From Phaeobacter gallaeciensis DSM 26640 (lineage in GTDB: Bacteria; Pseudomonadota; Alphaproteobacteria; Rhodobacterales; Rhodobacteraceae): a stretch of 64,000 nt of DNA. The stretch is taken from assembly GCF_000511385.1 (NCBI RefSeq), contig NC_023137.1:2301001-2365000 (forward strand). Direction: 5' to 3'. Position numbers and translations under genes: made by a program. The notes beneath the pieces are model-generated. The model saw nothing but the letters and a program-made list of their open reading frames with translations. It made no database searches and was not told the origin of the DNA. This document shows positions 5,916 to 14,948 of this stretch, one piece after another; positions within the stretch are counted from its first letter, which is position 1, and each line of letters starts with the position of its first letter.

Positions 5916-8900
5916 ATGACCGCGCCCCAATCCCAGACCACGCCCGCAATGCCTTCCGCGCCGACTCCGGCGCACAGCAACGCCCTGCGCTATCGCATTG
6001 ATGCAGGCACCTACGCCGATCAGGCCCAGATGCGGGACCAGCTGTTCGCGCTTGCCAATCTGGACGCAACGGACCGCAGCACCATCAGCGCCAATGCCGC
6101 GGCACTGGTGCGCGACATCCGCGGCCATTCCTCCCCCGGTCTGATGGAGGTGTTTCTCGCCGAATACGGTCTCTCCACCGATGAAGGCGTTGCCCTGATG
6201 TGCCTTGCGGAGGCGCTGCTTCGGGTGCCTGACGCGGACACCATTGACGCCCTGATCGAGGATAAGATCGCGCCGTCGGAATGGGGCAAGCACTTGGGCA
6301 AATCCACCTCCTCACTGGTCAATGCTTCCACCTGGGCACTGATGCTGACGGGCAAGGTGCTGGACGAGAAGCGCAGCCCCGTCTCCGCCTTGCGCGGTGC
6401 CATCAAACGTCTGGGCGAGCCGGTGATCCGCACCGCTGTCAGCCGCGCGATGAAGGAAATGGGTCGCCAGTTCGTGCTGGGAGAAACCATCGAAAGCGCG
6501 ATGAAACGCGCCGCCAGCATGGAGGCCAAGGGCTATACCTACTCCTACGACATGCTGGGAGAGGCCGCCCGCACGGAAGCGGACGCCGCCCGCTATCATC
6601 TGGCCTATTCACGGGCGATTTCAGCCATCGCGGCAGCCTGCAACAGCGAGGACATTCGCCAGAACCCCGGTATTTCTGTGAAACTCTCGGCCCTGCACCC
6701 GCGCTATGAGCTGGCGCAGGAAACCCGCGTCATGGAAGAGCTGGTCCCGCGCCTGCAGGCGCTGGCGCTTCTGGCCAAAGCGGCAGGCATGGGCCTCAAT
6801 GTTGACGCCGAAGAGGCCGATCGCCTGTCGCTCTCGCTTGAGGTCATTGAGGAGGTGATCTCCGATCCGGCCCTTGCAGGCTGGGACGGCTTCGGTGTGG
6901 TGGTTCAGGCCTATGGTCCGCGCACTCGAGCAGCGCTGGATGCGCTTTATGACATGGCGGACCGCTATGACCGCCGCTTGATGGTGCGGCTAGTGAAAGG
7001 CGCCTATTGGGACACGGAGGTGAAGCGCGCCCAGGTTGAAGGGGTCGATGGCTTCCCCGTCTACACCCACAAATCGCTGACCGATGTGTCCTACATCGCC
7101 AATGCCCGCAAGCTCCTGTCGATGACCGACCGGATCTATCCGCAGTTCGCCACCCATAACGCCCACACCGTCTCCGCGATTCTGCATATGGCGAAGGAGA
7201 CCGATAATGGCGCCTATGAATTCCAGCGGCTGCATGGCATGGGCGAGACCCTGCATCAGATGGTGCTGGAGCAGAACCGCACCCATTGCCGGATCTATGC
7301 GCCGGTTGGGGCGCATCGCGATCTGCTGGCATATCTGGTGCGTCGCCTGCTGGAAAACGGGGCCAATAGCTCCTTTGTGAACCAGATCGTGGACGAGACT
7401 GTCCCACCCGAGGTCGTCGCCGCCGATCCCTTTGCACAAGTCGAGGATCTGACCGCAAACCTGCGCAAGGGGCCTGATCTGTTCCAACCGGAGCGGCCCA
7501 ATTCGATGGGGTTTGATCTGGGCCACGCGCCCACCCTTGCGGCCATCGACGCCGCCCGCACGCCTTGGAAGAGCAACAACTGGACCGCAGAGCCACTGTT
7601 GGCCGAGGCGCCCGCGACCACAACCACCACAGATGAGCCAGTGCGCAACCCCGCCGACCTGACCACCGTGGGCCATGTGAAGACGGCCGGTGAGGCCGAG
7701 ATTGACGCCGCACTCAGCGCCGCAACCCCTTGGAACGCCGGCGCTGAGACCCGCGCGGAGATCCTGAACCGGGCTGCCGACCTCTATGAGAAAAACTACG
7801 GTGAGCTGTTCGCGCTGCTGACCCGCGAGGCGGGCAAAAGCCTACCCGATTGCGTGGCCGAACTGCGCGAAGCGGTGGATTTCCTGCGCTACTACGCCGC
7901 GCGCATCCCGGCGGAACCGCCGGTTGGTGTCTTCACCTGTATTTCACCCTGGAACTTCCCGCTGGCGATTTTCTCAGGTCAGATTGCCGCCGCACTGGCC
8001 GTGGGTAATGCGGTTCTGGCCAAACCCGCCGAACAGACACCATTGATTGCTCACCGTGCCATCTCGCTGTTGCATGAGGCGGGCGTGCCGCGCAGCGCGC
8101 TGCAACTGCTGCCGGGCGGAGGCTCCGTTGGTGGCGCCCTCACCTCCGATGCACGTGTCGGCGGCGTGGCCTTTACCGGCTCAACCGCAACCGCGCTCAA
8201 GATCCGCGCCGCCATGGCCGAACATCTGCGCCCCGGCGCGCCGCTGATTGCCGAAACAGGTGGGCTGAACGCGATGATCGTGGACAGCACCGCCCTGCCA
8301 GAACAGGCTGTGCAATCGGTGATCGAAAGCGCCTTTCAATCCGCAGGTCAGCGCTGCTCAGCTCTGCGCTGCCTCTATCTTCAGGACGACATCGCCGACA
8401 ATGTGCTGAAAATGCTGAAGGGCGCGATGGATGCGCTGCGGCTTGGCGATCCCTGGAACCTGTCCACCGACAGTGGTCCGGTCATTGACGAGACAGCCCG
8501 CAAAGGCATCCTCGCCCATATCGATACCGCCCGCGCCGAGGGTCGGGTGCTGAAGGAAATGACGGCACCGCAGGGCGGTACCTTCGTGGCCCCAACCCTG
8601 ATCGAAATCACCGGCATTCAGGCACTGGAACAGGAGATCTTTGGCCCGGTTCTGCATGTGGTGCGCTTCAAATCGCAGGATCTGGACCAGATCATCAGTG
8701 ATATCAACGCCACGGGCTATGGGCTGACCTTTGGCCTGCACACGCGGATTGATGACCGGGTGCAATACATCTGTGACCGGATTCACGCGGGCAACCTCTA
8801 TGTGAACCGCAACCAGATCGGTGCGATCGTCGGCAGTCAGCCCTTTGGCGGCGAAGGCCTCTCCGGTACCGGACCCAAGGCAGGCGGCCCTTTCTACATG

Positions 8901-9392
8901 GCGCGCTTCTGCGCGCCGGACCGGCAGTCAGCCGCAACGGATTGGCCGAGTGAGACCGCACCTATGACCAGCCTGCCTGCCCCAACGGGCCAGCCCATGC
9001 AGGAGGTCACCACCAGCCTGCCCGGCCCCACCGGTGAATCCAACCGGCTGTCACAGCTCTCCCGCCCGCCCCTCCTGTGCCTTGGGCCGGGACCGGAGGC
9101 TGTTGCAGCGCAGGCCCGTGCAGTTCACGCCTTGGGTGGTACCGCGATTGAGGCCACAGGCCCGCTGGACATGGCGTTTCTTCAGACGATGGTGGACACC
9201 GGCGGCGTGATCTGGTGGGGGGATGAACCCACCGCCCGCGAGATTGAGCATCAGCTAGCCAAGCACGACGGCCCAATTCTGCCGCTGATCCCCGGCCTGC
9301 CGGATATCGCACGGGTACAGGCAGAACGGCATGTCTGTGTCGACACTACCGCTGCGGGCGGCAACGCGGCCCTTCTGGGCGGCATGTCCTGA
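5916..9392 (+). CDS. putA: Bifunctional proline dehydrogenase / L-glutamate gamma-semialdehyde dehydrogenase
   Basis: The 1158-residue enzyme oxidises proline to glutamate in two steps at the inner membrane. The FAD-dependent proline dehydrogenase barrel spans roughly residues 60-480, with RLVKGAYWD, the ATHNAHT segment and RRLLENGANSSFV. The NAD-dependent aldehyde dehydrogenase domain spans about 560-1010, with PWNFPLAIF, VAFTGSTATA, the glutamate of AETGG and the catalytic cysteine of AGQRCSA near residue 814. A C-terminal extension follows, as in type B PutA. The N-terminus lacks a ribbon-helix-helix domain, so it cannot self-repress; divergent putR fits this. Confidence 0.96.
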   Translation: MTAPQSQTTPAMPSAPTPAHSNALRYRIDAGTYADQAQMRDQLFALANLDATDRSTISANAAALVRDIRGHSSPGLMEVFLAEYGLSTDEGVALMCLAEALLRVPDADTIDALIEDKIAPSEWGKHLGKSTSSLVNASTWALMLTGKVLDEKRSPVSALRGAIKRLGEPVIRTAVSRAMKEMGRQFVLGETIESAMKRAASMEAKGYTYSYDMLGEAARTEADAARYHLAYSRAISAIAAACNSEDIRQNPGISVKLSALHPRYELAQETRVMEELVPRLQALALLAKAAGMGLNVDAEEADRLSLSLEVIEEVISDPALAGWDGFGVVVQAYGPRTRAALDALYDMADRYDRRLMVRLVKGAYWDTEVKRAQVEGVDGFPVYTHKSLTDVSYIANARKLLSMTDRIYPQFATHNAHTVSAILHMAKETDNGAYEFQRLHGMGETLHQMVLEQNRTHCRIYAPVGAHRDLLAYLVRRLLENGANSSFVNQIVDETVPPEVVAADPFAQVEDLTANLRKGPDLFQPERPNSMGFDLGHAPTLAAIDAARTPWKSNNWTAEPLLAEAPATTTTTDEPVRNPADLTTVGHVKTAGEAEIDAALSAATPWNAGAETRAEILNRAADLYEKNYGELFALLTREAGKSLPDCVAELREAVDFLRYYAARIPAEPPVGVFTCISPWNFPLAIFSGQIAAALAVGNAVLAKPAEQTPLIAHRAISLLHEAGVPRSALQLLPGGGSVGGALTSDARVGGVAFTGSTATALKIRAAMAEHLRPGAPLIAETGGLNAMIVDSTALPEQAVQSVIESAFQSAGQRCSALRCLYLQDDIADNVLKMLKGAMDALRLGDPWNLSTDSGPVIDETARKGILAHIDTARAEGRVLKEMTAPQGGTFVAPTLIEITGIQALEQEIFGPVLHVVRFKSQDLDQIISDINATGYGLTFGLHTRIDDRVQYICDRIHAGNLYVNRNQIGAIVGSQPFGGEGLSGTGPKAGGPFYMARFCAPDRQSAATDWPSETAPMTSLPAPTGQPMQEVTTSLPGPTGESNRLSQLSRPPLLCLGPGPEAVAAQARAVHALGGTAIEATGPLDMAFLQTMVDTGGVIWWGDEPTAREIEHQLAKHDGPILPLIPGLPDIARVQAERHVCVDTTAAGGNAALLGGMS

Positions 9393-9423
9393 CTGGCACA
9401 GGCGACGCGCGGGTAAGCTCTTG

Positions 9424-9451
9424 ACGCTGGGCCATATTCGGCCCAGCGTTC
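9424..9451 (+). terminator. Terminator-like hairpin after putA
   Basis: ACGCTGGGCC and GGCCCAGCGT form a perfect 10-bp stem with a 6-nt loop (9424-9449), 31 bp after the putA stop, followed by only two T residues and then CCCCC. It ends 6 bases before the rhomboid start codon, an unusual position for a terminator. Confidence 0.6.
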
Positions 9452-9455
9452 CCCC

Positions 9456-10244
9456 ATGTTTCCGATCCGTGACCACAACCCGTCCGGGCGCACGCCCTAT
9501 GTCACCTATGCGCTGATGGTGGCGAATATCGCGATTTTTGCGCTGATCTATTTTGGCTATGACAGCCCGCGCCGCCTGACCGCGCTTTACAACGCCTACG
9601 CCCTGCTCCCGGCAGAGGTCACATCAGGCTACGACTGGAAAACGCTGCTGACCTCGACCTTCCTACATGGCAGCTGGATGCACCTTGGCGGCAACATGCT
9701 GTTTCTGTGGATCTTTGGCGACAACATGGAAGATGAGATGGGCCATTTCACCTTCCTCGCCTTCTACCTTGTCTCCGGCGTCGGCGCCGGGCTGATCCAT
9801 GTGGCCAGCGCCCCTTATTCACTGGTGCCGCTGGTCGGCGCCTCTGGCGCCATTGCCGGGGTCATGGGCGGCTATCTGTTGCTCTTTCCGCGGGCGCGCG
9901 TCGATATCCTGCTGATCCTGATCATCTATTTCCGCGTCTTCTCAATTCCCGCCTTTGTGATGCTGGGTGTGTGGCTGGGCATGCAATTTCTGGGCGGCAT
10001 CGGCTCTGATCCTCAGGCGGGCGGTGTGGCCTATTGGGCCCATGCGGGCGGTTTTGGCGTCGGGCTGGTGCTGACGATCCCGCTCTGGCTGCGACGGGGC
10101 GGACCGACCTATTGGGGCAAGACCCATGGACAGCCGCCCCACCCCAAGGTCAGCTACTCTGCCAGTCGTATCCCCCGCGTGGCACGCAAATCCCCGCGTG
10201 ATGCCCACAGGAACAGCCGCCGAGATAGCCCGTGGGGCCGATAA
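9456..10244 (+). CDS. Rhomboid family intramembrane serine protease
   Basis: This 262-residue inner-membrane protein has six or so hydrophobic segments. The catalytic serine is in VGASGAIAG near residue 129 and the catalytic histidine in WAHAGGFGVG near residue 195, with a WMHLGGNMLFLWIFGDNMED loop typical of the family. Rhomboids cleave transmembrane substrates inside the bilayer; the substrate here is unknown. The basic C-terminal tail (residues 225-262) is probably cytoplasmic. The start codon lies just 6 bp after the putA hairpin, so no standard ribosome-binding site fits. Confidence 0.9.
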   Translation: MFPIRDHNPSGRTPYVTYALMVANIAIFALIYFGYDSPRRLTALYNAYALLPAEVTSGYDWKTLLTSTFLHGSWMHLGGNMLFLWIFGDNMEDEMGHFTFLAFYLVSGVGAGLIHVASAPYSLVPLVGASGAIAGVMGGYLLLFPRARVDILLILIIYFRVFSIPAFVMLGVWLGMQFLGGIGSDPQAGGVAYWAHAGGFGVGLVLTIPLWLRRGGPTYWGKTHGQPPHPKVSYSASRIPRVARKSPRDAHRNSRRDSPWGR

Positions 10245-10284
10245 TGACGCGCCATCTCACATCCCTTAGAAAAGGCCCGCCTCA

Positions 10285-10701
10285 ATGACCTCAGGCACTC
10301 CCACAGCCACTACCACTGACGGCCCAACAACCTGCCGTGCCAGCTGCCACTGTGGCGCGGTTGAGATCAGCGCCGACCTACCCCGCGGCCTTGCCTCAGC
10401 CAGCCGCTGCAATTGTTCCTTCTGCATCCGCAGGGGCGCCGCCGCTGTCACCGCCCGCACCGACAGCCTGCGCATCCTCAAAGGGGCGGAGAACCTCAGC
10501 CTCTACACCTGGGGCAGCCATACGGCGAAGCATTATTTCTGCAAGACCTGCGGCATCTATGTCTATCACCAACGCCGCTCCGACCCGGCGGAATGCGGGA
10601 TCAACCTCGGTTGCATCGACGGGGGCAACCCGCGCGCACATGCCGAAACCTATGGTGAGATCCCCTGGCACGATGGCGTGAACCACCCGTCGGACCAATA
10701 G
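10285..10701 (+). CDS. GFA-family zinc protein
   Basis: The 138-residue product belongs to the GFA (glutathione-dependent formaldehyde-activating enzyme-like) family: RASCHCGAVEI, then CNCSFCIRRGA and FCKTCGIYVYH supply the zinc-binding cysteines in the usual CHCG / CxCSxC / CxxCG order. Family founders were proposed to catalyse or carry glutathione-formaldehyde adducts, but most members are uncharacterised. A second, distinct GFA-family gene lies at 62386. It ends before a bidirectional terminator shared with the convergent suhB-like gene. Confidence 0.85.
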   Translation: MTSGTPTATTTDGPTTCRASCHCGAVEISADLPRGLASASRCNCSFCIRRGAAAVTARTDSLRILKGAENLSLYTWGSHTAKHYFCKTCGIYVYHQRRSDPAECGINLGCIDGGNPRAHAETYGEIPWHDGVNHPSDQ

Positions 10702-10746
10702 GCAAAAGCGAAACCGCCAGCTCTCTCAACCAGAGCCGTCAAACAA

Positions 10747-10775
10747 AAAACGCGACCCAAGGGCCGCGTTTCAAA
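10747..10775. terminator. Bidirectional intrinsic terminator
   Basis: AAACGCG and CGCGTTT flank an inner CCC/GGG pairing, with A-runs upstream (AAAAA) and TTT downstream, between two convergent genes (10285-10701 plus and 10794-11579 minus). The A and T tracts on either side let it work in both directions. Confidence 0.75.
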
Positions 10776-10793
10776 ACCTGCTATCAGACCCGA

Positions 10794-11579
10794 TCAGTCC
10801 CGGATCACCTTGGCAAAGGTCTCAAAAATCGCCTCATTGGCGCAGAGCACTTCGCCCGATGACAGGATATCATCCTCTGGGTTCACCGCTTCAATCAGCC
10901 CACCGGCCTCCTGCACGATGATGATACCAGCCGCCAGATCCCAGGCATTCAGGCGGCGTTCCCAATACCCTTCGTAGCGGCCTGCCGCCACATAGGCCAG
11001 GTCCAGCGCCGCAGCGCCCCAGCGACGCACACCGGCACAGGCAGGCATCAACCGCGCCAGATCCTGCAAGGTTGCAGGCAGATCCGAGCGTCCGGCAAAG
11101 GGCAGACCGGTAGCAAAAATCGATTCAATCATGCGGTGACGACCCGAGACACGGATACGGGTGTCATTCATCCAGGCGCCGGCGCCTTTTTCGGCAAAGA
11201 ACATCTCATCCTTGGCCGCATCATAGACCACACCGGCCACAACTTTGCCCTTGTGCTCCAGCGCGATGGAGATCGCCCAATGCGGCAGACCGTGCAAGAA
11301 GTTGGTGGTGCCATCCAGCGGGTCCACAATCCAGCGACGGGTCGGATCTGCGCCTTCCTCTTCGCCACCCTCTTCGGCCAGCCAGCCATAAGTCGGGCGC
11401 GCGCCCATCAGTTCCTCTTTCAGGATCTTTTCCGCAGCTATATCGGCCTTGGAGACAAAGTCGCCCGCACCCTTTCTCGACACCTGAAGGTTTTCAACTT
11501 CGCGAAAATCCTTGACCAGCGACCGCCCCGCCTTGCGGGCAGCTTTGATCATGATGTTGAGGTTTGCGCTGCCAATCAT
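10794..11579 (-). CDS. suhB: Inositol monophosphatase family protein (SuhB-like)
   Basis: The 261-residue protein carries the metal-dependent phosphatase signature: WLAEEGGEE around residues 66-74, WIVDPLDGTTNFLHG at about 84-98, and NAWDLAAGIIIVQEAGG at about 210-226. These supply the magnesium ligands for hydrolysis of inositol-1-phosphate or a related sugar phosphate. E. coli SuhB also acts in rRNA antitermination; whether this one does is not visible. The first ATG gives the normal family length. It converges on the GFA-family gene through a shared terminator. Confidence 0.88.
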   Translation of the reverse strand: MIGSANLNIMIKAARKAGRSLVKDFREVENLQVSRKGAGDFVSKADIAAEKILKEELMGARPTYGWLAEEGGEEEGADPTRRWIVDPLDGTTNFLHGLPHWAISIALEHKGKVVAGVVYDAAKDEMFFAEKGAGAWMNDTRIRVSGRHRMIESIFATGLPFAGRSDLPATLQDLARLMPACAGVRRWGAAALDLAYVAAGRYEGYWERRLNAWDLAAGIIIVQEAGGLIEAVNPEDDILSSGEVLCANEAIFETFAKVIRD

Positions 11580-11793
11580 GCGAAAGACTCCTGAGCAAAT
11601 AGGGGGAGATGTCGGTCAAACCGTGCCTATACGCGCCTCATTGCCGCTTGCCAAGGCCCAATAGGGGCAGAACCACTCCCCAACGCACATGAGAGCTATG
11701 CCGCAGACGCATGTGTGTGGCGGCGGCCCGCAACCGGAACCTGACAGACCAAGGCCAGACACCGGACGGTGGGGCCAATCAATGGCCCGCGCC

Positions 11794-12699
11794 CTACTGC
11801 TGCTGCAGCCTGCGCGCCTCAACCTTGGCCAGTCGGATCAGTTCCTGCATATAAGGTTTTTCCCGGTCCTCAGCGCGGATCGCCGCATAAAGCCTGCGGG
11901 TAATCCCCTTGGATGTCAGGGGCCGTGTCACATAGTCAGAGGAGTATTTCACCTCCCGCACCACCCAGTCGGGCAGTACCGAGATGCCCCGGTTCGACGC
12001 CACCAGCAGCAGGATCACCGCCGTCAGCTCCACCTGCCGGATATGCGCAGGCTCAACCCCCGCCGGGGTCAGCAACTGGCTGAAAATATCCAAGCGCGAC
12101 TTCTCCACCGGATAGGTGATCAGGGTCTGGCCGCGAAAATCCTCGGCCTCGATATGAGGCTTCTCAGCCAGCGGATGCAACGCAGAGGCCACAAAAACCG
12201 GTTTATAATCAAACAGCTCAATGAACTCGATCCCCGGCAGCACCTCCGGGTCGGAGGAAATCACCAGATCAACCTCCTCCTTTTGCAATGCCGGCAGCGC
12301 ATCAAAGGCAAGGCCCGGACGAATATCCACATCCACATCGGCCCAATTCTTGCGCAAGCCCTCCAGCACCGGGAACAGCCATTCAAAACAGGCGTGACAC
12401 TCAATCGCGATATACATCCGCCCGGTGTTGCCATCCCGCAGTGCCGAAAACTCCGCCTGCATCGCCTCCACCTGCGGCAACACCTGATCTGCCAGCCGCA
12501 ACAGCCGCAGACCCGCCGCCGACAGCTTCATCGGTTTGGAGCGTCGCAGGAACAGCTCGACCCCTGCCTGATCCTCCAGCCCCTTGATCTGATGGCTGAG
12601 CGCACTCTGGGTGATATTCAGCTGATCCGCCGCCCGCGCCAACCCGCCTTCCTGGTGAATGGCCTTAATCGTGCGCAGGTGTCGAAATTCGATGTGCAT
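11794..12699 (-). CDS. metR: LysR-type regulator of methionine synthesis (MetR)
   Basis: The 301-residue protein has a LysR winged helix at residues 1-60 (FRHLRTIKAIHQEGGLARAA, then ITQSALSHQIKGLE) and a substrate-binding domain. It resembles MetR, whose co-inducer is homocysteine, including YIAIECHACFEWLFP. It lies divergently from metF, with a perfect MetR-type palindrome between the two, so it most likely activates metF and represses itself. Length matches the family. Confidence 0.9.
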   Translation of the reverse strand: MHIEFRHLRTIKAIHQEGGLARAADQLNITQSALSHQIKGLEDQAGVELFLRRSKPMKLSAAGLRLLRLADQVLPQVEAMQAEFSALRDGNTGRMYIAIECHACFEWLFPVLEGLRKNWADVDVDIRPGLAFDALPALQKEEVDLVISSDPEVLPGIEFIELFDYKPVFVASALHPLAEKPHIEAEDFRGQTLITYPVEKSRLDIFSQLLTPAGVEPAHIRQVELTAVILLLVASNRGISVLPDWVVREVKYSSDYVTRPLTSKGITRRLYAAIRAEDREKPYMQELIRLAKVEARRLQQQ

Positions 12700-12732
12700 C
12701 TATCGCGTCGCTCATGTTGTTCTTGAGTATTA

Positions 12733-12745
12733 TGAAATTGTTTCA
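12733..12745. promoter_or_regulatory. MetR operator
   Basis: TGAAATTGTTTCA matches the enterobacterial MetR consensus TGAA-N5-TTCA exactly and is a perfect 5-bp-arm palindrome. It lies 34 bp upstream of the metR start and 51 bp upstream of the metF start, where it can serve both promoters. Confidence 0.8.
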
Positions 12746-12795
12746 CAATGGGCGCTATGCAACAAGAGATGAAATCATGCGGAGCGCTTTTTAAA

Positions 12796-13665
12796 ATGAC
12801 GACCCCTGACATCTCTTTTGAATTCTTCCCGCCGCAGTCTCTGGAGGCCTCATTTCGGCTTTGGGACACGGTGCAGACTCTGGCCCCACTGGCGCCGCGG
12901 TTTGTCTCGGTCACCTATGGTGCCGGCGGCACCACCCGTGACCTCACGCGGGAGGCCGTGGCAACCTTGCACAACGCCTCCGGCCTTAATGTCGCCGCGC
13001 ATCTGACCTGCGTCAACGCCACCAAAGCAGAGACCATGACAATAGCCGATCAGTTTGCCGAAGCAGGCGTGCGCGAAATCGTGGCCCTGCGTGGTGACCC
13101 GCCAAAGGGCTCCGCCGGGTTTGAACCCCACCCCGAGGGCTACGCCAATTCGGTTGAGCTGATCGCCGCACTGGCTGAACGCGATCAATTCTCCATCCGC
13201 GTCGGCGCCTACCCCGATCGCCATCCCGAAGCCACCAGTGCCCGCGCAGATGTCGAGTGGCTCAAACGCAAGCTGGACGCCGGTGCGGATGAAGCCCTGA
13301 CTCAGTTCTTCTTTGAGGCCGATACCTTCCTGCGCTTCCGCGATGACTGCGCCAAGGCCGGGATCGACACCAGCCGCATCACCCCCGGCATCCTGCCGAT
13401 TGAAAACTGGAAGGGCGCGCGCAACTTCGCCAAGCGCTGCGGCACCACCATTCCGGCCTGGATCGACGATGCCTTTGACAAGGCGATCCGCGACGGACGC
13501 GAAGATCTGCTCGCCACAGCCCTGTGCACCGAACTTTGCTCCGACCTGATGGACAATGGCGTCGACAAGCTGCATTTCTACACGCTGAACCGCCCAGAGC
13601 TGACCCGTGATGTCTGCTTTGCGCTTGGCATCACGCCTGATGTCTCGCTGGAGAACGTGGCGTAG
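12796..13665 (+). CDS. metF: 5,10-methylenetetrahydrofolate reductase
   Basis: The 289-residue flavoenzyme reduces methylene-THF to methyl-THF for methionine synthesis. It begins DISFEFFPPQ, the usual N-terminal strand, and has VSVTYGAGGT, VAAHLTCVNA, IVALRGDPPKG (with the conserved GDPP) and TQFFFEADTF. ATG 12796 was chosen over 12748 because it gives family length and has GGAG upstream; the 12748 start would also place coding sequence almost on the MetR operator. A strong terminator follows. Confidence 0.95.
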   Translation: MTTPDISFEFFPPQSLEASFRLWDTVQTLAPLAPRFVSVTYGAGGTTRDLTREAVATLHNASGLNVAAHLTCVNATKAETMTIADQFAEAGVREIVALRGDPPKGSAGFEPHPEGYANSVELIAALAERDQFSIRVGAYPDRHPEATSARADVEWLKRKLDAGADEALTQFFFEADTFLRFRDDCAKAGIDTSRITPGILPIENWKGARNFAKRCGTTIPAWIDDAFDKAIRDGREDLLATALCTELCSDLMDNGVDKLHFYTLNRPELTRDVCFALGITPDVSLENVA

Positions 13666-13705
13666 CGCTTGCCCTGCGACCTGCGCGCTCCTAGCCTCCG
13701 ATCCT

Positions 13706-13740
13706 GACGCCCCTGCTGTTTCCGGCGGGGGCGTTTTGTT
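13706..13740 (+). terminator. Intrinsic terminator of metF
   Basis: ACGCCCC...GGGGCGT arms around CTGCTGTTTCCGGC form a stable stem, followed by TTTTGTT, 40 bp after the metF stop. Confidence 0.85.
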
Positions 13741-13764
13741 CAGAACTAAGATCAGGATTGCCGC

Positions 13765-14298
13765 ATGACCTCACCGTCGCCCTCATCCATCGCGCCCTCT
13801 GCCGCCGCTCACCAACGCCGCGCCACGGGTCCTGCCGATCTGATGAAGCCTGAGGAGATTTCGCGGATTTCCGGGCTGGAGTTCATGCAGTCCATCCTTG
13901 ACGGCCGCCTGCCCGGTCCGCCCATTGGGGAAACCCTCGGCTACCATCTGCATAGCGTCGAGCCGGGCAAGGTGATGTTCCGTGGCACCCCTGAATTTGC
14001 GGTCACCAACCCACTGGGCACCGTTCACGGCGGCTGGTATGGCACCCTGCTGGACAGCGCCATGGCCTGTGCCGTGATGACCCGCGTGCCCAAGGGATCC
14101 GTCTATACAACGCTGGAATTCAAGGTGAATATCCTACGATCTATCCCGCTGGGCACCGAAATCGAATGTATTGGCCTCACCGATCACGTCGGGCGCTCCA
14201 CCGGCGTTGCCCATGGCGAGTTGCGCGGTGTTGCCGACGGCCGTCTCTACGCCACCGGCTCCACCACCTGCATCGTCATGCAGATCTCTGCCAGCTAA
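13765..14298 (+). CDS. PaaI-type hotdog-fold thioesterase
   Basis: The 177-residue product has a flexible N-terminus (residues 1-35, serine/alanine-rich) and then a hotdog domain. NPLGTVHGGWYGTLLDSAMACAV corresponds to the active-site helix of PaaI-type thioesterases (HGG motif), followed by TTLEFKVNILRSIP and the substrate-loop strand. Such enzymes hydrolyse aromatic or acyl-CoA esters; the substrate cannot be told. It is a single gene after the metF terminator. A start further in (MKPEEI, residue 27) is possible because the N-terminus is low-complexity. Confidence 0.82.
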   Translation: MTSPSPSSIAPSAAAHQRRATGPADLMKPEEISRISGLEFMQSILDGRLPGPPIGETLGYHLHSVEPGKVMFRGTPEFAVTNPLGTVHGGWYGTLLDSAMACAVMTRVPKGSVYTTLEFKVNILRSIPLGTEIECIGLTDHVGRSTGVAHGELRGVADGRLYATGSTTCIVMQISAS

Positions 14299-14948
14299 GG
14301 TTCAAACAGTTTCTCCATCCGGTGCAGGCGCCAGGTGCTGGTTCGAGTTTGGAAAACTCCTTTACAACGATCACCCATACACTGGCACATGACTGACCTT
14401 GCTCTCACGTGCGCAGACCACCCAATAACAGCCCTCCGGATCCTCGCGACGAGAGCTAGAAAGCCCTTTCTGCACGAAACGGCGAAAGCAGGCGACGGGC
14501 CTAGCAAAGTTGTGCAGGAGATGCCTTGGGCATCCAATGCAGGATTGCCCATTTATGCGGGCGAAAACGCAGGCTTTCATGTCGCTCTTTCGCGCGATGA
14601 AACCAGTTATCTGCAAGGTACCTGGATTTGCCGTTGTTGACGGGTCAGGCATCGCGCTCCGCGCGAATCTTGCGAAAACGCAAGACACAGTGCAAATCGG
14701 CTAGACCCCCACCCGTGCATCGGGCTGTCCGACGACTGCTATGTGAGTGCACCGACACGGGTCTGATTAGGCCAGGCGCATGATGTTCATGTTCGAGCCT
14801 CAATTGTCTGTAGAACGCTTCTATGCTTGTGGACAGAAGTGCTTTGAGAAGACCTTCAGCGATAAAATGTGAGGTGGTTAGAGGCGGCGCCGACCGCCTC
14901 TAAGTTGCAGACCTCGGTACTTGTTAACCAAATACCGAGGCATAAGGG
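14299..14948. other. 650-bp region without a convincing gene
   Basis: Several short frames exist on both strands (for example 14335-14640 plus and 14371-14688 minus), but they overlap each other, lack ribosome-binding sites and show no recognisable family. Composition and the absence of conserved motifs suggest decayed sequence at the left edge of the accessory island. The right end carries two strong hairpins listed separately. Confidence 0.5.
14878..14940 (-). terminator. Two hairpins downstream of the aminomethyltransferase gene
   Basis: TTAGAGGCGG/CCGCCTCTAA is a perfect 10-bp stem with a 6-nt loop (14878-14903). CCTCGGTA/TACCGAGG (14912-14940) is an 8-bp stem whose loop contains GTTAAC. 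Both lie just past the stop of the minus-strand gene at 14949 and could end its transcript, though neither has a clear T-run. Confidence 0.5.

Noticed and set aside
14335..14688. Short frames on both strands of the gap after the thioesterase
   Set aside because: They overlap each other, have no matching motifs and poor starts; treated as non-coding.
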